From the NCBI RefSeq assembly GCF_018314255.1, contig NZ_CP073066.1, positions 1,426,001 to 1,490,000 on the forward strand: a DNA stretch of 64,000 nt. Reading direction: 5' to 3'. Shown here one piece after another: positions 31,777 to 40,084 of this stretch (its first letter is position 1; every line of letters starts with the position of its first letter). The notes beneath the pieces were generated by a model. The model saw only the letters and a program-made list of their open reading frames with translations. It searched no databases and had not been told where the DNA came from. Position numbers and translations under genes: made by a program. This DNA is from Lentilactobacillus buchneri (GTDB taxonomy: Bacteria > Bacillota > Bacilli > Lactobacillales > Lactobacillaceae).

Positions 31777-31805
31777 ATAATATCACGTCAACCAATTATG
31801 CGCAA
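31777..31805 (-). promoter_or_regulatory. Promoter of the M-box transcript
   Basis: Minus-strand TTGCGC (31805-31800), 17-bp spacer, TATTAT (31782-31777). It begins about 10 bp after the multicopper oxidase stop codon. Confidence 0.55.
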
Positions 31806-31814
31806 CAATTAGGC

Positions 31815-33329
31815 TTACATATCCATTCCAGGAATATTCAGATCTTCAACCTTAACACCACGCTCTTTAGCAAAGGCATTCATCAAAGTATCCATATCCA
31901 TTAGCTTGTATTGCTTTGGATGATCCGGATCATAAACCTCAAATTGCGCCATCATGCCACCATCTTCGTGTTCAATAATGTGGCAGTGGTTCATGAAGAC
32001 GCCTAGATGATTGAACCAAACTTTCAGCCGAACGGTTTCGCCAGGGTTGACGCCGACCGTATCTTTCAAGCCATTTTCATTTGGATAAGGCGCATGGCCG
32101 TTTCTGGAAACCACCCTGAACTGTGTCCCGTGCATGTGGTAGGGGTGGACCATCCCGTTACTCATATCGTTGGTGTTGCTGATGTCCCAATATTCCACGT
32201 TGCCGAGCTTTTGTTTGTCGTCGATCCGCTGCATATCAAATTTCTTCCCGTTCATCATGACTTCTTCATCCATTCCAGACATAACAACCTTGTGGACTGG
32301 TGCACCTGGGGTGACATCCGGATCAGGAATGTCCACCAGATGATCAGGCAAGGTGGTATTGTCCGGCGCAAATTCATGGATTCTAAAGCGCATGATTGGC
32401 ACGTCGTCACAGAACAAGGAGACTTCATCGCCGGGCTTGTATTGGCCAAAGTCGACGATAACTTCCGCCCGCTCAGCACACGTGAGCATCAGGTGGGTAA
32501 AATCAACCGGTTCAGGGAGAATGCCACCATCTGAAGCGATTTGGGTAAATTTCAAATCATCACTAAAATGCAGCCGCCATTCACGGCGGTTAGCACCGTC
32601 CAGAAAGCGTAATCTAAGCCGCTGGGTTGTTACATCAAAGTATGGATTAATGGTCCCGTTGATCATCGCAGTCGGCCCCTGCACGCCGTCAGGGTCATAG
32701 TCAGCCATGTAATCCCACTGATTGTCTTCATGGAAGCGACGATCCTGCAAAATGACGGGAATGTCGTCAACCCCATAATTTCTTGGGAATGGTAGCTTGG
32801 CTTCAACGTCATCTTTGACAACGACAGCCGTAGCTAATCCCTTCCAAACATGTTCGGCCGTTGCTGGGCATGGGTGCGCGTGAAGCCACAAGGTTGCCGC
32901 AACTTGGTCGCATTTAAAATCAATGTGGGTGCTTTCACCTGGATAAACCGGCGCGTGGCAGCCACCATCCGTGATGGGACCGGGGACGTTTAAACCGTGC
33001 CAATGAAAAGTGGTTAGTTCAGGTAATTCATTTTTTAAAGTAATATGAATCATTTTGCCCTTTTTGAACAAAATGGTTTTACCAAGTAAATCAGTATTAT
33101 AGCCCCATGTCTTGGTCTTCTTACCAGGCATCAGCTGTGCTTCACCGGTTTGGGCGATGACCGTGTAGTACATGTCAGTATCGGTCTCTTTATCCGGCTT
33201 AAGCAATTCCGGAATCTTCAGCGGCTGCTGTGGTGTCTTAGGTTCCTCAAGGGGAACAAAGCCACCGTCATGGGTATTGTAAGCTGGTTCGTCAAAAAAA
33301 TAATCTGTGTAAACTTTTCGTTCTGACAT
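31815..33329 (-). CDS. Multicopper oxidase (laccase-like)
   Basis: 504 residues with three cupredoxin domains. All four copper-binding blocks are intact: HWHGLNVPG near residue 105, WLHAHPCPATAEH near 149, HPYHMHGTQF near 397, and HCHIIEHEDGGM near 450, the last two serving the type 1 and trinuclear sites. It oxidises phenols, amines or metal ions with O2 reduced to water; homologs in lactobacilli are reported as laccases that degrade biogenic amines. No signal peptide is visible, so it should be cytoplasmic. The intact ligands argue for activity. Confidence 0.93.
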   Translation of the reverse strand: MSERKVYTDYFFDEPAYNTHDGGFVPLEEPKTPQQPLKIPELLKPDKETDTDMYYTVIAQTGEAQLMPGKKTKTWGYNTDLLGKTILFKKGKMIHITLKNELPELTTFHWHGLNVPGPITDGGCHAPVYPGESTHIDFKCDQVAATLWLHAHPCPATAEHVWKGLATAVVVKDDVEAKLPFPRNYGVDDIPVILQDRRFHEDNQWDYMADYDPDGVQGPTAMINGTINPYFDVTTQRLRLRFLDGANRREWRLHFSDDLKFTQIASDGGILPEPVDFTHLMLTCAERAEVIVDFGQYKPGDEVSLFCDDVPIMRFRIHEFAPDNTTLPDHLVDIPDPDVTPGAPVHKVVMSGMDEEVMMNGKKFDMQRIDDKQKLGNVEYWDISNTNDMSNGMVHPYHMHGTQFRVVSRNGHAPYPNENGLKDTVGVNPGETVRLKVWFNHLGVFMNHCHIIEHEDGGMMAQFEVYDPDHPKQYKLMDMDTLMNAFAKERGVKVEDLNIPGMDM

Positions 33330-33435
33330 TTTATCCGCATCCTTTGTTTATATTGGATTCAATTTAATAATACTACTAAATTAGACGCCAATACAGGATT
33401 TGTGGCATAATGGAAATACAAGAGGAGGTGGCACT

Positions 33436-33780
33436 GTGGCAGATGTAGTATCTTTCGACAAGTTAGATGAGACAGCAACCAATCAAGCAGTGGAAGACTT
33501 TATCGATTTTTACCTTCGATGGTTCAAGAAAAATGATTTGGAAATTTTGGCTGAGTACAAGATTGACTATTACTTGGCTGACATTAACCATTACATTTTC
33601 GAAAACAAGTCCTTCACGCCAGAACAGATGAGAAAAGATTTACTGGAACAACGCGGAAACGACCTTAAACACGTGATTTCAGTGATCAACCCAGAGTATG
33701 ATGAGAACGGGAGCCTGAAGGCAGGTTCTTGGGATCAATGGTACCAGGCAAAGTTTGAAAAAGTTCCTGATCGCGACTAG
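33436..33780 (+). CDS. Small acidic protein of unknown function
   Basis: 114 residues from the GTG at 33436, which lies 8 nt after AGAGGAGG; the ATG further upstream has no such site. The product is soluble and rich in Asp, Glu and aromatic residues (DFIDFYLRWFKKNDLEIL, DYYLADINHYIF), probably all-helical. No family is recognised. It is followed 69 bp later by another small gene on the same strand. Confidence 0.6.
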   Translation: MADVVSFDKLDETATNQAVEDFIDFYLRWFKKNDLEILAEYKIDYYLADINHYIFENKSFTPEQMRKDLLEQRGNDLKHVISVINPEYDENGSLKAGSWDQWYQAKFEKVPDRD

Positions 33781-33849
33781 GCTTTTGAATATACATTCAA
33801 TTGTGAATTTGCTATTATTGAGCTATACAGAGTAGTGGGAGGGATTTTC

Positions 33850-34095
33850 ATGGCTAAAGGAAAGACCGAAAAATCAAAGAAAAAGCAAAGTTCCAAGAAA
33901 TTGCAATATAAGACTGACGTTGATGTCCATCAAATGGTTATCAACAAATCAGTCATGTCTTTGAAGGTACCGACGATTCTTGCACAAAAGGAAGCTCAGG
34001 GGTTGTTAACCAAGGCCATTGATGACGGGATTACCCCTTACTACCTCAAGCAAGAAACGATTGAACGATTAGGTGGCATTAGTCACCACGAATAA
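33850..34095 (+). CDS. Small basic protein of unknown function
   Basis: 81 residues from the ATG at 33850, 6 nt after GGGAGG. The first 25 residues are Lys/Ser-rich (MAKGKTEKSKKKQSSKK), the remainder a short helical domain ending in IERLGGISHHE. The basic tail could bind nucleic acid, but nothing more can be read. A terminator follows at 34163. Confidence 0.6.
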   Translation: MAKGKTEKSKKKQSSKKLQYKTDVDVHQMVINKSVMSLKVPTILAQKEAQGLLTKAIDDGITPYYLKQETIERLGGISHHE

Positions 34096-34162
34096 AACAG
34101 CGGGCGTTCATTACCTGGTCTGGTCGACTGGGACTGATGGACGTCGGGTAACGAATTTCACA

Positions 34163-34211
34163 AAAGACCAGCACGCTGAGACGTCTAGTAATCTCAGGTG
34201 CTGGTCTTTTT
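34163..34211 (+). terminator. Terminator after the two small genes
   Basis: AAAGACCAGCAC.CTGAGA ... TCTCAG.TGCTGGTCTTT followed by seven T. Confidence 0.88.
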
Positions 34212-34277
34212 TTGTGGTAGAAAAGTGTTGCAGGTTTTCCTGCATGAATCTATGGTACTTAAATCGAAGAAGTGATC

Positions 34278-35525
34278 TCACAAGTTGTTTTTTGGTGCCA
34301 TCTTGTCGACATGCAGTTTATAAAGGTCCCGGTTGAGCAATTTTTCGTCGGATGCCACTGCAATCGCGGTTGTCGTATCTCCAACCACGTTGAGGACGGT
34401 TCGAAACATTCCTGAGAACCAGTCAATGCCGGCTAAAATGGCAATGCTTTGCAATGGCAGTCCCAAAGTTGGGACAACGATTGTCAATGCAACCAGGCCG
34501 CCGCCGGGAACGACAACCGTTCCCAAGCAAGCGATCACTGACAGCAGGACAATTTTGACCATCGACATTGGTGAAACAGACATCCCGTAAAGTTGGGTGA
34601 GCGTCAAGCATGACAGTGACAAATACATCGCCAAACCATTGCTGTTTAACGCCATCCCCAGCGGTAATACCAGTTGGCTAATCGATTTTTCGACCCCCAA
34701 CCGGTTTTCAGCATCTTCCATTTCAATTGGAAGTGAAATTGCTGACGAAGTTGTTGTAAAAGCAACTAAAATAATTCTTGAAAAGCCGCGGACCAATCCT
34801 CTGAGCGGTACTTTGGCGTACCAGCTGATGAAGCTAAACAGGACAATCAAGAAAGCGATCGAGCCCAGCCCAAATGCGGTTAGGAACTTGAGCAGGGGCA
34901 GGATGACTTTAATCCCGCTGGTAGCGGTGACCCAGGCCATCAAGGCGGCAATTCCGATGGGGGCGAGCTTCATCACCAGCATGACCAGCTTGACAGTTAG
35001 CTGGTTCATCTGTTTGACGAAACTCAACACTTGATTGAATTTGCCGTCAGTATTGGCACGGTTCAAAACGATCCCAAACAGAATTGCGAAAATAATCACC
35101 TGAATCACATTACCTTTGGCGAGGGCGTCAAAAATGTTTGTCGGAAAGAAATCTAAGACAGTCTGGCTAAAACTAGTCCCTGCCTTGGCGACCGTTGCAG
35201 ATGTGCTGACCGAAGCCAGCTTGATGCCGCTGCCCGGATTGACTGCGTAGCCAATGGCCAAGCCGAGGACTGCTGCAATTAAGGTTGTGATCAAGAACCA
35301 CATGGCAGTTTTGCCACCCAATCTTCCCAGTTGATCGGATTTTAAGCTGCCCAGTGCTTCGATGACCGCCCCGAAAATGAGCAGGACGACCGCCATTTGA
35401 ATCAGGCGAAGGAAAATATTTCCCAGTAATTGGATGCCGGCGATTTTTGGACCAAATGCCAATCCAAGAAGTGCCCCGCCAATCATGCCGATTCCAATTT
35501 GTGCAGTTATACTAATGTGTTTCAA
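34278..35525 (-). CDS. Dicarboxylate/amino acid:cation symporter
   Basis: 415 residues, TTG start 5 nt after GGGGGAA. DAACS family: about eight helices, the serine-rich loop AFTTTSSAISLPIEMED, and the conserved ALNSNGLAMYLS in the place of NxDG. The motif VVPGGGLVALTIV replaces the usual VPGAS loop, so substrate choice may differ from the paralog at 29631. Only 16 bp separate it from the amidohydrolase upstream, so it is probably the last gene of the TPP-controlled operon and may import a substrate for it. Confidence 0.83.
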   Translation of the reverse strand: MKHISITAQIGIGMIGGALLGLAFGPKIAGIQLLGNIFLRLIQMAVVLLIFGAVIEALGSLKSDQLGRLGGKTAMWFLITTLIAAVLGLAIGYAVNPGSGIKLASVSTSATVAKAGTSFSQTVLDFFPTNIFDALAKGNVIQVIIFAILFGIVLNRANTDGKFNQVLSFVKQMNQLTVKLVMLVMKLAPIGIAALMAWVTATSGIKVILPLLKFLTAFGLGSIAFLIVLFSFISWYAKVPLRGLVRGFSRIILVAFTTTSSAISLPIEMEDAENRLGVEKSISQLVLPLGMALNSNGLAMYLSLSCLTLTQLYGMSVSPMSMVKIVLLSVIACLGTVVVPGGGLVALTIVVPTLGLPLQSIAILAGIDWFSGMFRTVLNVVGDTTTAIAVASDEKLLNRDLYKLHVDKMAPKNNL

Positions 35526-35541
35526 AATGGTTCCCCCAAAC

Positions 35542-36762
35542 TTAATAGGCTTGTTGGTGGAGGCTTGCGGCTAACAGCTCAACGCCGCGAAGTAAATCTT
35601 CTTGGCTGGTGTTCTCAGCTGGCGCATGGCTGATGCCGTTGATGCTTGGGACAAAAATCATTGTCGTCCGAGTGTGCTTAGCCATGATTTGACTGTCGTG
35701 ACCGGCACCGGAGGCCAGCTGAATGGATTTGAAGCCCAGTTGATTAGCAATTGCCTGATTATTCTCGAGCAATTGGCGATCCAGCCGGGTAACGTCGCTT
35801 TTCGCCCAGCGATTGGCCGTGCTGGTAATCCGTTGGTTGCCAGGAGCCGTAACGGTTTGCTGAAGGAGTCGTTCAAATTGATCCAAAACGGCTTCATCAC
35901 TATTCCGGCAGTCAACCGTAAACGTGACCAGGCCGGGGATAACGTTGGACGTATTGGGCGAAATGTGCATTTCCCCAACCGTGAAAGTTAAATCCGGATT
36001 CAATCGACGGGCCTGTTCTCGCAGGGCGACGATGAGATCCACAGCGTGCTGCAGGGCATCCGCTCGGTCATTCATCGGCGTGGTGCCGGCGTGATTGGCG
36101 ATCCCCTTAACGGTGACGGTGTACCGGCGTTGGCCGACAATGCTTTTAACCAAGCCGATTTGTAAACCCTGGTCAATTAATCGCGGTCCCTGTTCGATGT
36201 GCAGTTCGGTAAAGGTGTCCGGTAAATCCGGCAGTTGGTGGTGAACGCCAGCGAGCATCAACTTGATAACCGCCTGTTTTCGAGCATCATCAAATTGAAT
36301 GCCGGCAGGATCCTTCATCGTCAAATCCACCTGTTGGCCGGTATAGTGCTTCGAACCGGTAAAGGTATCCGGAAAGCGGCTGCCCTCTTCTTCGCTGAAT
36401 GAAATCAGTCGAAGCGTTTTCTGCGGACGGCCGAATTCTGTTACCAGATTTTCAATTGCCTGAAGGCCACCAAGTACCCCGTACAAGCCGTCATATTGAC
36501 CGCCTTGCGCGACAGTATCAATGTGTGAGCCGGTCGCAATGACTGCTTCCGGTTCTGTGGTTCCCGGCATATCCAGATAGGCAGTCCCAAAGTCATCAAC
36601 GCTTACCTGAAAGCCAAGCTCAAGCCCCCATTTGATGACTTGTCTTTGAGCCTCAACCCAGGTTGGTGAATAGACCAGCCGGTTTTGACCGGCTTCGTTG
36701 GTCTTAAATTGGTTGATTGTCGCTAAACGATGTGCGAGTTCAGTTAATTGGGTTGTTGTCAT
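35542..36762 (-). CDS. M20 amidohydrolase (N-carbamoyl-amino-acid hydrolase / allantoate amidohydrolase family)
   Basis: 406 residues, usual length. Zinc ligands and catalytic residues are visible: GSHIDTVAQGGQYDG near residue 79, FSEEEGSRF near 125, ELHIEQGP near 188 and GHDSQIMA near 377, with the dimerisation segment HAGTTPMNDRADA. Family members cut carbamoyl or formyl-type amides from amino acids, ureido compounds or pyrimidine precursors. Its ATG is 10 bp after the thiG stop, so it belongs to the thiamine operon. A role like that of YlmB (formylaminopyrimidine salvage) is my inference. Confidence 0.85.
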   Translation of the reverse strand: MTTTQLTELAHRLATINQFKTNEAGQNRLVYSPTWVEAQRQVIKWGLELGFQVSVDDFGTAYLDMPGTTEPEAVIATGSHIDTVAQGGQYDGLYGVLGGLQAIENLVTEFGRPQKTLRLISFSEEEGSRFPDTFTGSKHYTGQQVDLTMKDPAGIQFDDARKQAVIKLMLAGVHHQLPDLPDTFTELHIEQGPRLIDQGLQIGLVKSIVGQRRYTVTVKGIANHAGTTPMNDRADALQHAVDLIVALREQARRLNPDLTFTVGEMHISPNTSNVIPGLVTFTVDCRNSDEAVLDQFERLLQQTVTAPGNQRITSTANRWAKSDVTRLDRQLLENNQAIANQLGFKSIQLASGAGHDSQIMAKHTRTTMIFVPSINGISHAPAENTSQEDLLRGVELLAASLHQQAY

Positions 36763-36772
36763 ATGACCGCCC

Positions 36773-37549
36773 CTATTTTACCGCGCTGACACCAGTAAGT
36801 GGCGATGAGGCAACCGCCCCGTGTTCGATGACCCGGCCTGGTTTTGCTAAGTAAGCTTTGCGGCCTGCTTCAACGGCCGGCTTGAAGGCTTCGGCCATTA
36901 ACGGAATGTTGCCGGCGGTCGCCATTGAGGTGTTGGCCATGACAGCTGCGGCACCCATTTCCATGGCTTCGGCAGCTTGACTTGGTCGACCAATGCCGGC
37001 GTCAACGATAATTGGCAGGTCAATTTCGTCAATCAAAATTTGGATTAAGTCTTTGGTGGACAATCCTTTGTTGGTACCGATTGGTGCGCCCAAAGGCATG
37101 ACGGTGGCAGCTCCGGCATCGACCAACTGGTGAGCGACATTCAAGTCCGGCAGCATGTACGGCATGACGATGAAGCCTTCGTTAGCCAAAACTTCGGTTG
37201 CCTTGAGGGTTTCGTAGTTGTCCGGCATCAAATATTTCTTGTCGGGAACGACTTCCAATTTGATGAAATTGCTGCCGCTTAGTTCACGGGCAATTCGCGC
37301 AGTCCGAATGGCTTCTTCAGCGTTGGTCGAGCCTGACGTGTTGGGCAAAATGGTGATGCCTTCAGGAATGTAGTTTAAGATGTTTTCCTTGCCGGTCTTG
37401 TTGCGGCGCAGGGCCATCGTGATGATTTGTGCCTTGGCGTTATTAATGGCTGAATCAATCAAATCGTATGAATATTTTCCTGAACCTAAAATAAATCGAG
37501 ATGTGAAGGCGTGTCCGCCAATCATTAACTCATCTTTTTCGTTTGCCAT
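36773..37549 (-). CDS. thiG: Thiazole synthase
   Basis: 258 residues. ThiG builds the thiazole phosphate of thiamine from deoxyxylulose phosphate, dehydroglycine and ThiS thiocarboxylate. It is a TIM barrel; visible are the N-terminal [50 protein letters not shown] and [11 protein letters not shown], with the Schiff-base lysine in the first barrel strands (MALRRN segment). AGGAGG sits inside the end of thiF, so the genes are tightly coupled. The enzyme giving dehydroglycine (ThiO or ThiH) is not in the window. Confidence 0.93.
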   Translation of the reverse strand: MANEKDELMIGGHAFTSRFILGSGKYSYDLIDSAINNAKAQIITMALRRNKTGKENILNYIPEGITILPNTSGSTNAEEAIRTARIARELSGSNFIKLEVVPDKKYLMPDNYETLKATEVLANEGFIVMPYMLPDLNVAHQLVDAGAATVMPLGAPIGTNKGLSTKDLIQILIDEIDLPIIVDAGIGRPSQAAEAMEMGAAAVMANTSMATAGNIPLMAEAFKPAVEAGRKAYLAKPGRVIEHGAVASSPLTGVSAVK

Positions 37550-37562
37550 GAATAAATCCTCC

Positions 37563-38210
37563 TCAGATTTCTGTATCTCCTAAAATTAACCGGGTAATCA
37601 TATTGGCTTCGTGACCGGCCGCAATCATGACCCGCGGTGCCATCAAGCCCTCAGCCCCCATGGATTCACCGTCACCAGCGATGTATAAATTCTTGCGGGG
37701 ATGCTTGGTGGTAATCGTGTTGGAACTGTGAATGCCGGCCATCCCGGTGCCCATCACAATTGGCTTGTCGGGATAGAACTCGGATGCGGCATCCAGCAGC
37801 ATCGCCTTGGCAGCAGGGTTATCGAACGCTTCAGTGATGATGTCAGCGTCTTCGAACAATTCTTTGACGTTGTCATGAGTCACTTTAGTTTGGTGAATTT
37901 GAATTTCCACGAACGGATTAAATTCCTGCAGGTTTTGCTTTAAGGCCACAACTTTTGGCATGTCCACCTGACTGAGTTTAAATTGCTGACGGTTGAGGTT
38001 ACTGAGCTCAACTGTGTCAAAGTCAATCAACGTCAAGTGGCCGACGCCAATCCGGGTCAGCGCAATCGCGATATTGGACCCTAAACCACCGGCCCCGGCA
38101 ATCGTGACGTGAGCGGCAGCTAATTTGTCAGTTGACCCCTTAACATTGCGTTCTTTCATGCCGAGATAAACGTCATCGTAACTCATTCCTTGAATTTCTG
38201 GTTCTTGCAT
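37563..38210 (-). CDS. thiF: ThiF-type sulfur-carrier adenylyltransferase
   Basis: 215 residues, the short ThiF form found in many Firmicutes. It activates the C-terminus of ThiS with ATP. Motifs: nucleotide loop [19 protein letters not shown] near residue 35, [17 protein letters not shown] near 60, and [13 protein letters not shown] near 130. The ribosome site AAAGGAG is about 12 nt from the ATG, which is long. It sits between the palindrome-filled spacer after thiS and thiG. Confidence 0.88.
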   Translation of the reverse strand: MQEPEIQGMSYDDVYLGMKERNVKGSTDKLAAAHVTIAGAGGLGSNIAIALTRIGVGHLTLIDFDTVELSNLNRQQFKLSQVDMPKVVALKQNLQEFNPFVEIQIHQTKVTHDNVKELFEDADIITEAFDNPAAKAMLLDAASEFYPDKPIVMGTGMAGIHSSNTITTKHPRKNLYIAGDGESMGAEGLMAPRVMIAAGHEANMITRLILGDTEI

Positions 38211-38232
38211 GTTGTCAATCGACTCCTTTTAT

Positions 38233-38508
38233 ATCAGTGAGCGGATCCAAGCGGTTAGGAGTCGGAGTGTAAGTCTCCTTCAAGAGAAATTCCCGGTTTT
38301 GGAATTTATCTTGAAGGTGCTTACAGGCAGACTCCTGCTTGGAGGAGCTGTCCTAATCAGTGAGCGGATCCAAGCGGTTAGGAGTCGCCAAGTAGGCTAG
38401 GCGTTTCACGGCCGTCGGATTGTAAGTCTCCTCGGAAGTAAATTCCCTGGTTTTGGGGATTTGCTTCCGAGGTGCTTACAAGGAGACTCCTGCTTGGAAC
38501 CACCATCC
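38233..38508. repeat. Tandem palindromic elements between thiS and thiF (family D)
   Basis: Two units start with the same 32 bases (38233-38264 and 38356-38387), 123 bp apart. Each is a nested palindrome with conserved outer arms (CCAAGCGGTTAGGAGTC ... GACTCCTGCTTGG; TGTAAG/CTTACA) and a conserved GGTTTTGG loop. The middle stem differs but stays complementary: CCTTCAAGA/TCTTGAAGG in unit 1, CCTCGGAAG/CTTCCGAGG in unit 2. Unit 2 carries about 30 extra bases, and its outermost TCCTAACCG arm overlaps the thiS stop. Confidence 0.8.
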
Positions 38509-38705
38509 TAACCGCCACCAACAAACGAGATTAACTCCAGTTTGTCGTTGTCGGCAATTTTAGTTGTGTCAAATTCAGAGCGGTGGACAATCTTGCCGTT
38601 CTGTTCGACGACGATGTTTTCAATTGGTGCTTCTCTTTGTTTCAAGAACTCGGTGATTGTTTGACCAACCATACCGGATTCTTGTTCACCGTTAACCATC
38701 ACCAT
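38508..38705 (-). CDS. thiS: Sulfur carrier protein ThiS
   Basis: 65 residues of ubiquitin-like fold ending in ELISFVGGG; the last two glycines carry the thiocarboxylate handed to ThiG. The start is the ATG at 38705, 9 nt after AAAGGGG. That ribosome site lies inside a terminator hairpin (38713-38745), so folding would hide it. It is the first gene after the TPP riboswitch. Confidence 0.88.
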   Translation of the reverse strand: MVMVNGEQESGMVGQTITEFLKQREAPIENIVVEQNGKIVHRSEFDTTKIADNDKLELISFVGGG

Positions 38706-38707
38706 AC

Positions 38708-38745
38708 AAAAAGACCCCTTTCTTCAGATTCCGAAGAAAGAGGTC
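38708..38745 (-). terminator. Second riboswitch hairpin, overlapping the thiS ribosome site
   Basis: Minus-strand stem GACCTCTTTCTTC / GAAGAAAGGGGTC followed by TTTTT. It is a standard intrinsic terminator and also sequesters the AAAGGGG of thiS. Confidence 0.75.
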
Positions 38746-38786
38746 AGTGGATGTCTTTTCAACATTAAGTTCGATTCACAGAAAAG

Positions 38787-38817
38787 AAAAACCTTCTTTT
38801 CTGCAAAAAGAAGGTTT
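38787..38817 (-). terminator. First terminator after the TPP aptamer
   Basis: Minus-strand AAACCTTCTTTT / AAAAGAAGGTTT with a short loop and TTTTTC, 30 bp after the aptamer. Confidence 0.75.
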
Positions 38818-38844
38818 AAGGTCAAAATAAATTCAACATTAAAT

Positions 38845-38922
38845 TCGCTCTTCCTTCGGCAGTACAAACTACATCAGGTTCGATGGGTGTAATCTCAGCC
38901 GTTTCAGGCACCCCAGACGAAA
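38845..38922 (-). promoter_or_regulatory. TPP riboswitch (THI box)
   Basis: On the minus strand: GGGGTGCC, GGCTGAGATTACACCC, GAACCTGATGTAGTT, GTACTGCCGAAGGAA. These are the universal thiamine pyrophosphate aptamer blocks in order. It controls the thiS-thiF-thiG-amidohydrolase-symporter operon, turning it off when TPP is plentiful. Confidence 0.95.
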
Positions 38923-39069
38923 TATTCAATTAGGCTTGAAACTTTGCTCAAGCTCATAATCTATTTATAACCGCTTACAATCTGAAAGTCAAGTGAGAAA
39001 TACTTCTATACTTTTTGCCGAGGTTCATTTACACTGATGGCAAATGAGAAAATATTGGAGGAAATGATT

Positions 39070-39702
39070 GTGAAACTAACAAATCGACCACTCTATTTGG
39101 TGACGGACCACACCGGATTGACTGATGAACAATTCTTTGGCGCGATTGAAGCGGGTGTGCAAAATGGGGTTGGCTTGGTCCAACTTAGGCAAAAAGAGGG
39201 CAGTAGCCGCGAAATTTTTGAACTTGCTCTAAAGGTAAAGGCCATTACCGATCGGTACAAGATTCCCCTGATTATTGATGACCGATTGGACATTGCTCAA
39301 GCGGTTGATGCCGCCGGTGTTCATCTTGGTCAAAGTGATTTGCCGGTAGACATCGCTCGCCGAATCTTAGGACCCAAGAAGATTATCGGTGCAACGGCCA
39401 AGACATTGAAGCAGGCTAAAGCAGCTGAAGAGATGGGCGCCGATTACCTGGGAACCGGAGCCATTTTCCCAACCACGACACACGTTAAGACCGTTCATAC
39501 GACGGTAGAAACCCTTGGTAAGATCAAACGATTGGTGGATATTCCCGTGTATGCGATTGGCGGCTTGAAGGCCGATAATGTCGAGGCTATTGATGGTGCC
39601 CACGTTGATGGGGTGGCTGTGGTTTCTGCGATTATGAAGGCTGCCGATCCGGCGAGTGCTACCCGGGAGTTGCGGGATGCGGTTGAGGAAGCTATTGGGT
39701 AA
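39070..39702 (+). CDS. thiE: Thiamine phosphate synthase
   Basis: 210 residues from the GTG at 39070, 7 nt after TTGGAGGAA; an upstream ATG at 39037 lies before that site. It joins the pyrimidine diphosphate and thiazole phosphate into thiamine phosphate. Visible: VQLRQKEGS, IIDDRLDIAQAVDAAGVHLGQSDLP, YLGTGAIFPTTTH, VYAIGGLKADN and VAVVSAIM. It is divergent from the thiS operon and has no TPP box of its own in its direction. Confidence 0.93.
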   Translation: MKLTNRPLYLVTDHTGLTDEQFFGAIEAGVQNGVGLVQLRQKEGSSREIFELALKVKAITDRYKIPLIIDDRLDIAQAVDAAGVHLGQSDLPVDIARRILGPKKIIGATAKTLKQAKAAEEMGADYLGTGAIFPTTTHVKTVHTTVETLGKIKRLVDIPVYAIGGLKADNVEAIDGAHVDGVAVVSAIMKAADPASATRELRDAVEEAIG

Positions 39703-39874
39703 ATTATATCGGGCCACGAATAGTGTTCCAGAAGCAACATACATTCAGCAAATACTGCAGAAGGAATCTAAACAATCTTTTGGTTCATTGTTGACTTAAA
39801 ATGTATTTCTTGCAGGATCATAAGTGACAGCTACAATTGGCCTCATTTAGAATTTAAATTCCAGCTTAAGAAAC

Positions 39875-39907
39875 CAAAAACAGCTACTCGTAATGAGTAG
39901 CTGTTTT
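39875..39907 (+). terminator. Terminator downstream of thiE
   Basis: AAACAGCTACTC/GAGTAGCTGTTTT hairpin 170 bp after thiE. The 39703-40084 stretch holds no gene; I see only this hairpin and AT-rich sequence. Confidence 0.75.
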
Positions 39908-40084
39908 ATCGAAGGCACCAAAGGAACTGCCGCCTTGTGGCCTTAAGGCCCTATTTATTTCTCTGTACATTTAATTTACCATCTATTACTAACACTGTCA
40001 ACGCAGGCGGCTTTTAACGCTTTATATGATGGGGCGCCAATATCCTGCAGTATTCTGGAATTTAAATCATAACCTCAATTGTCA

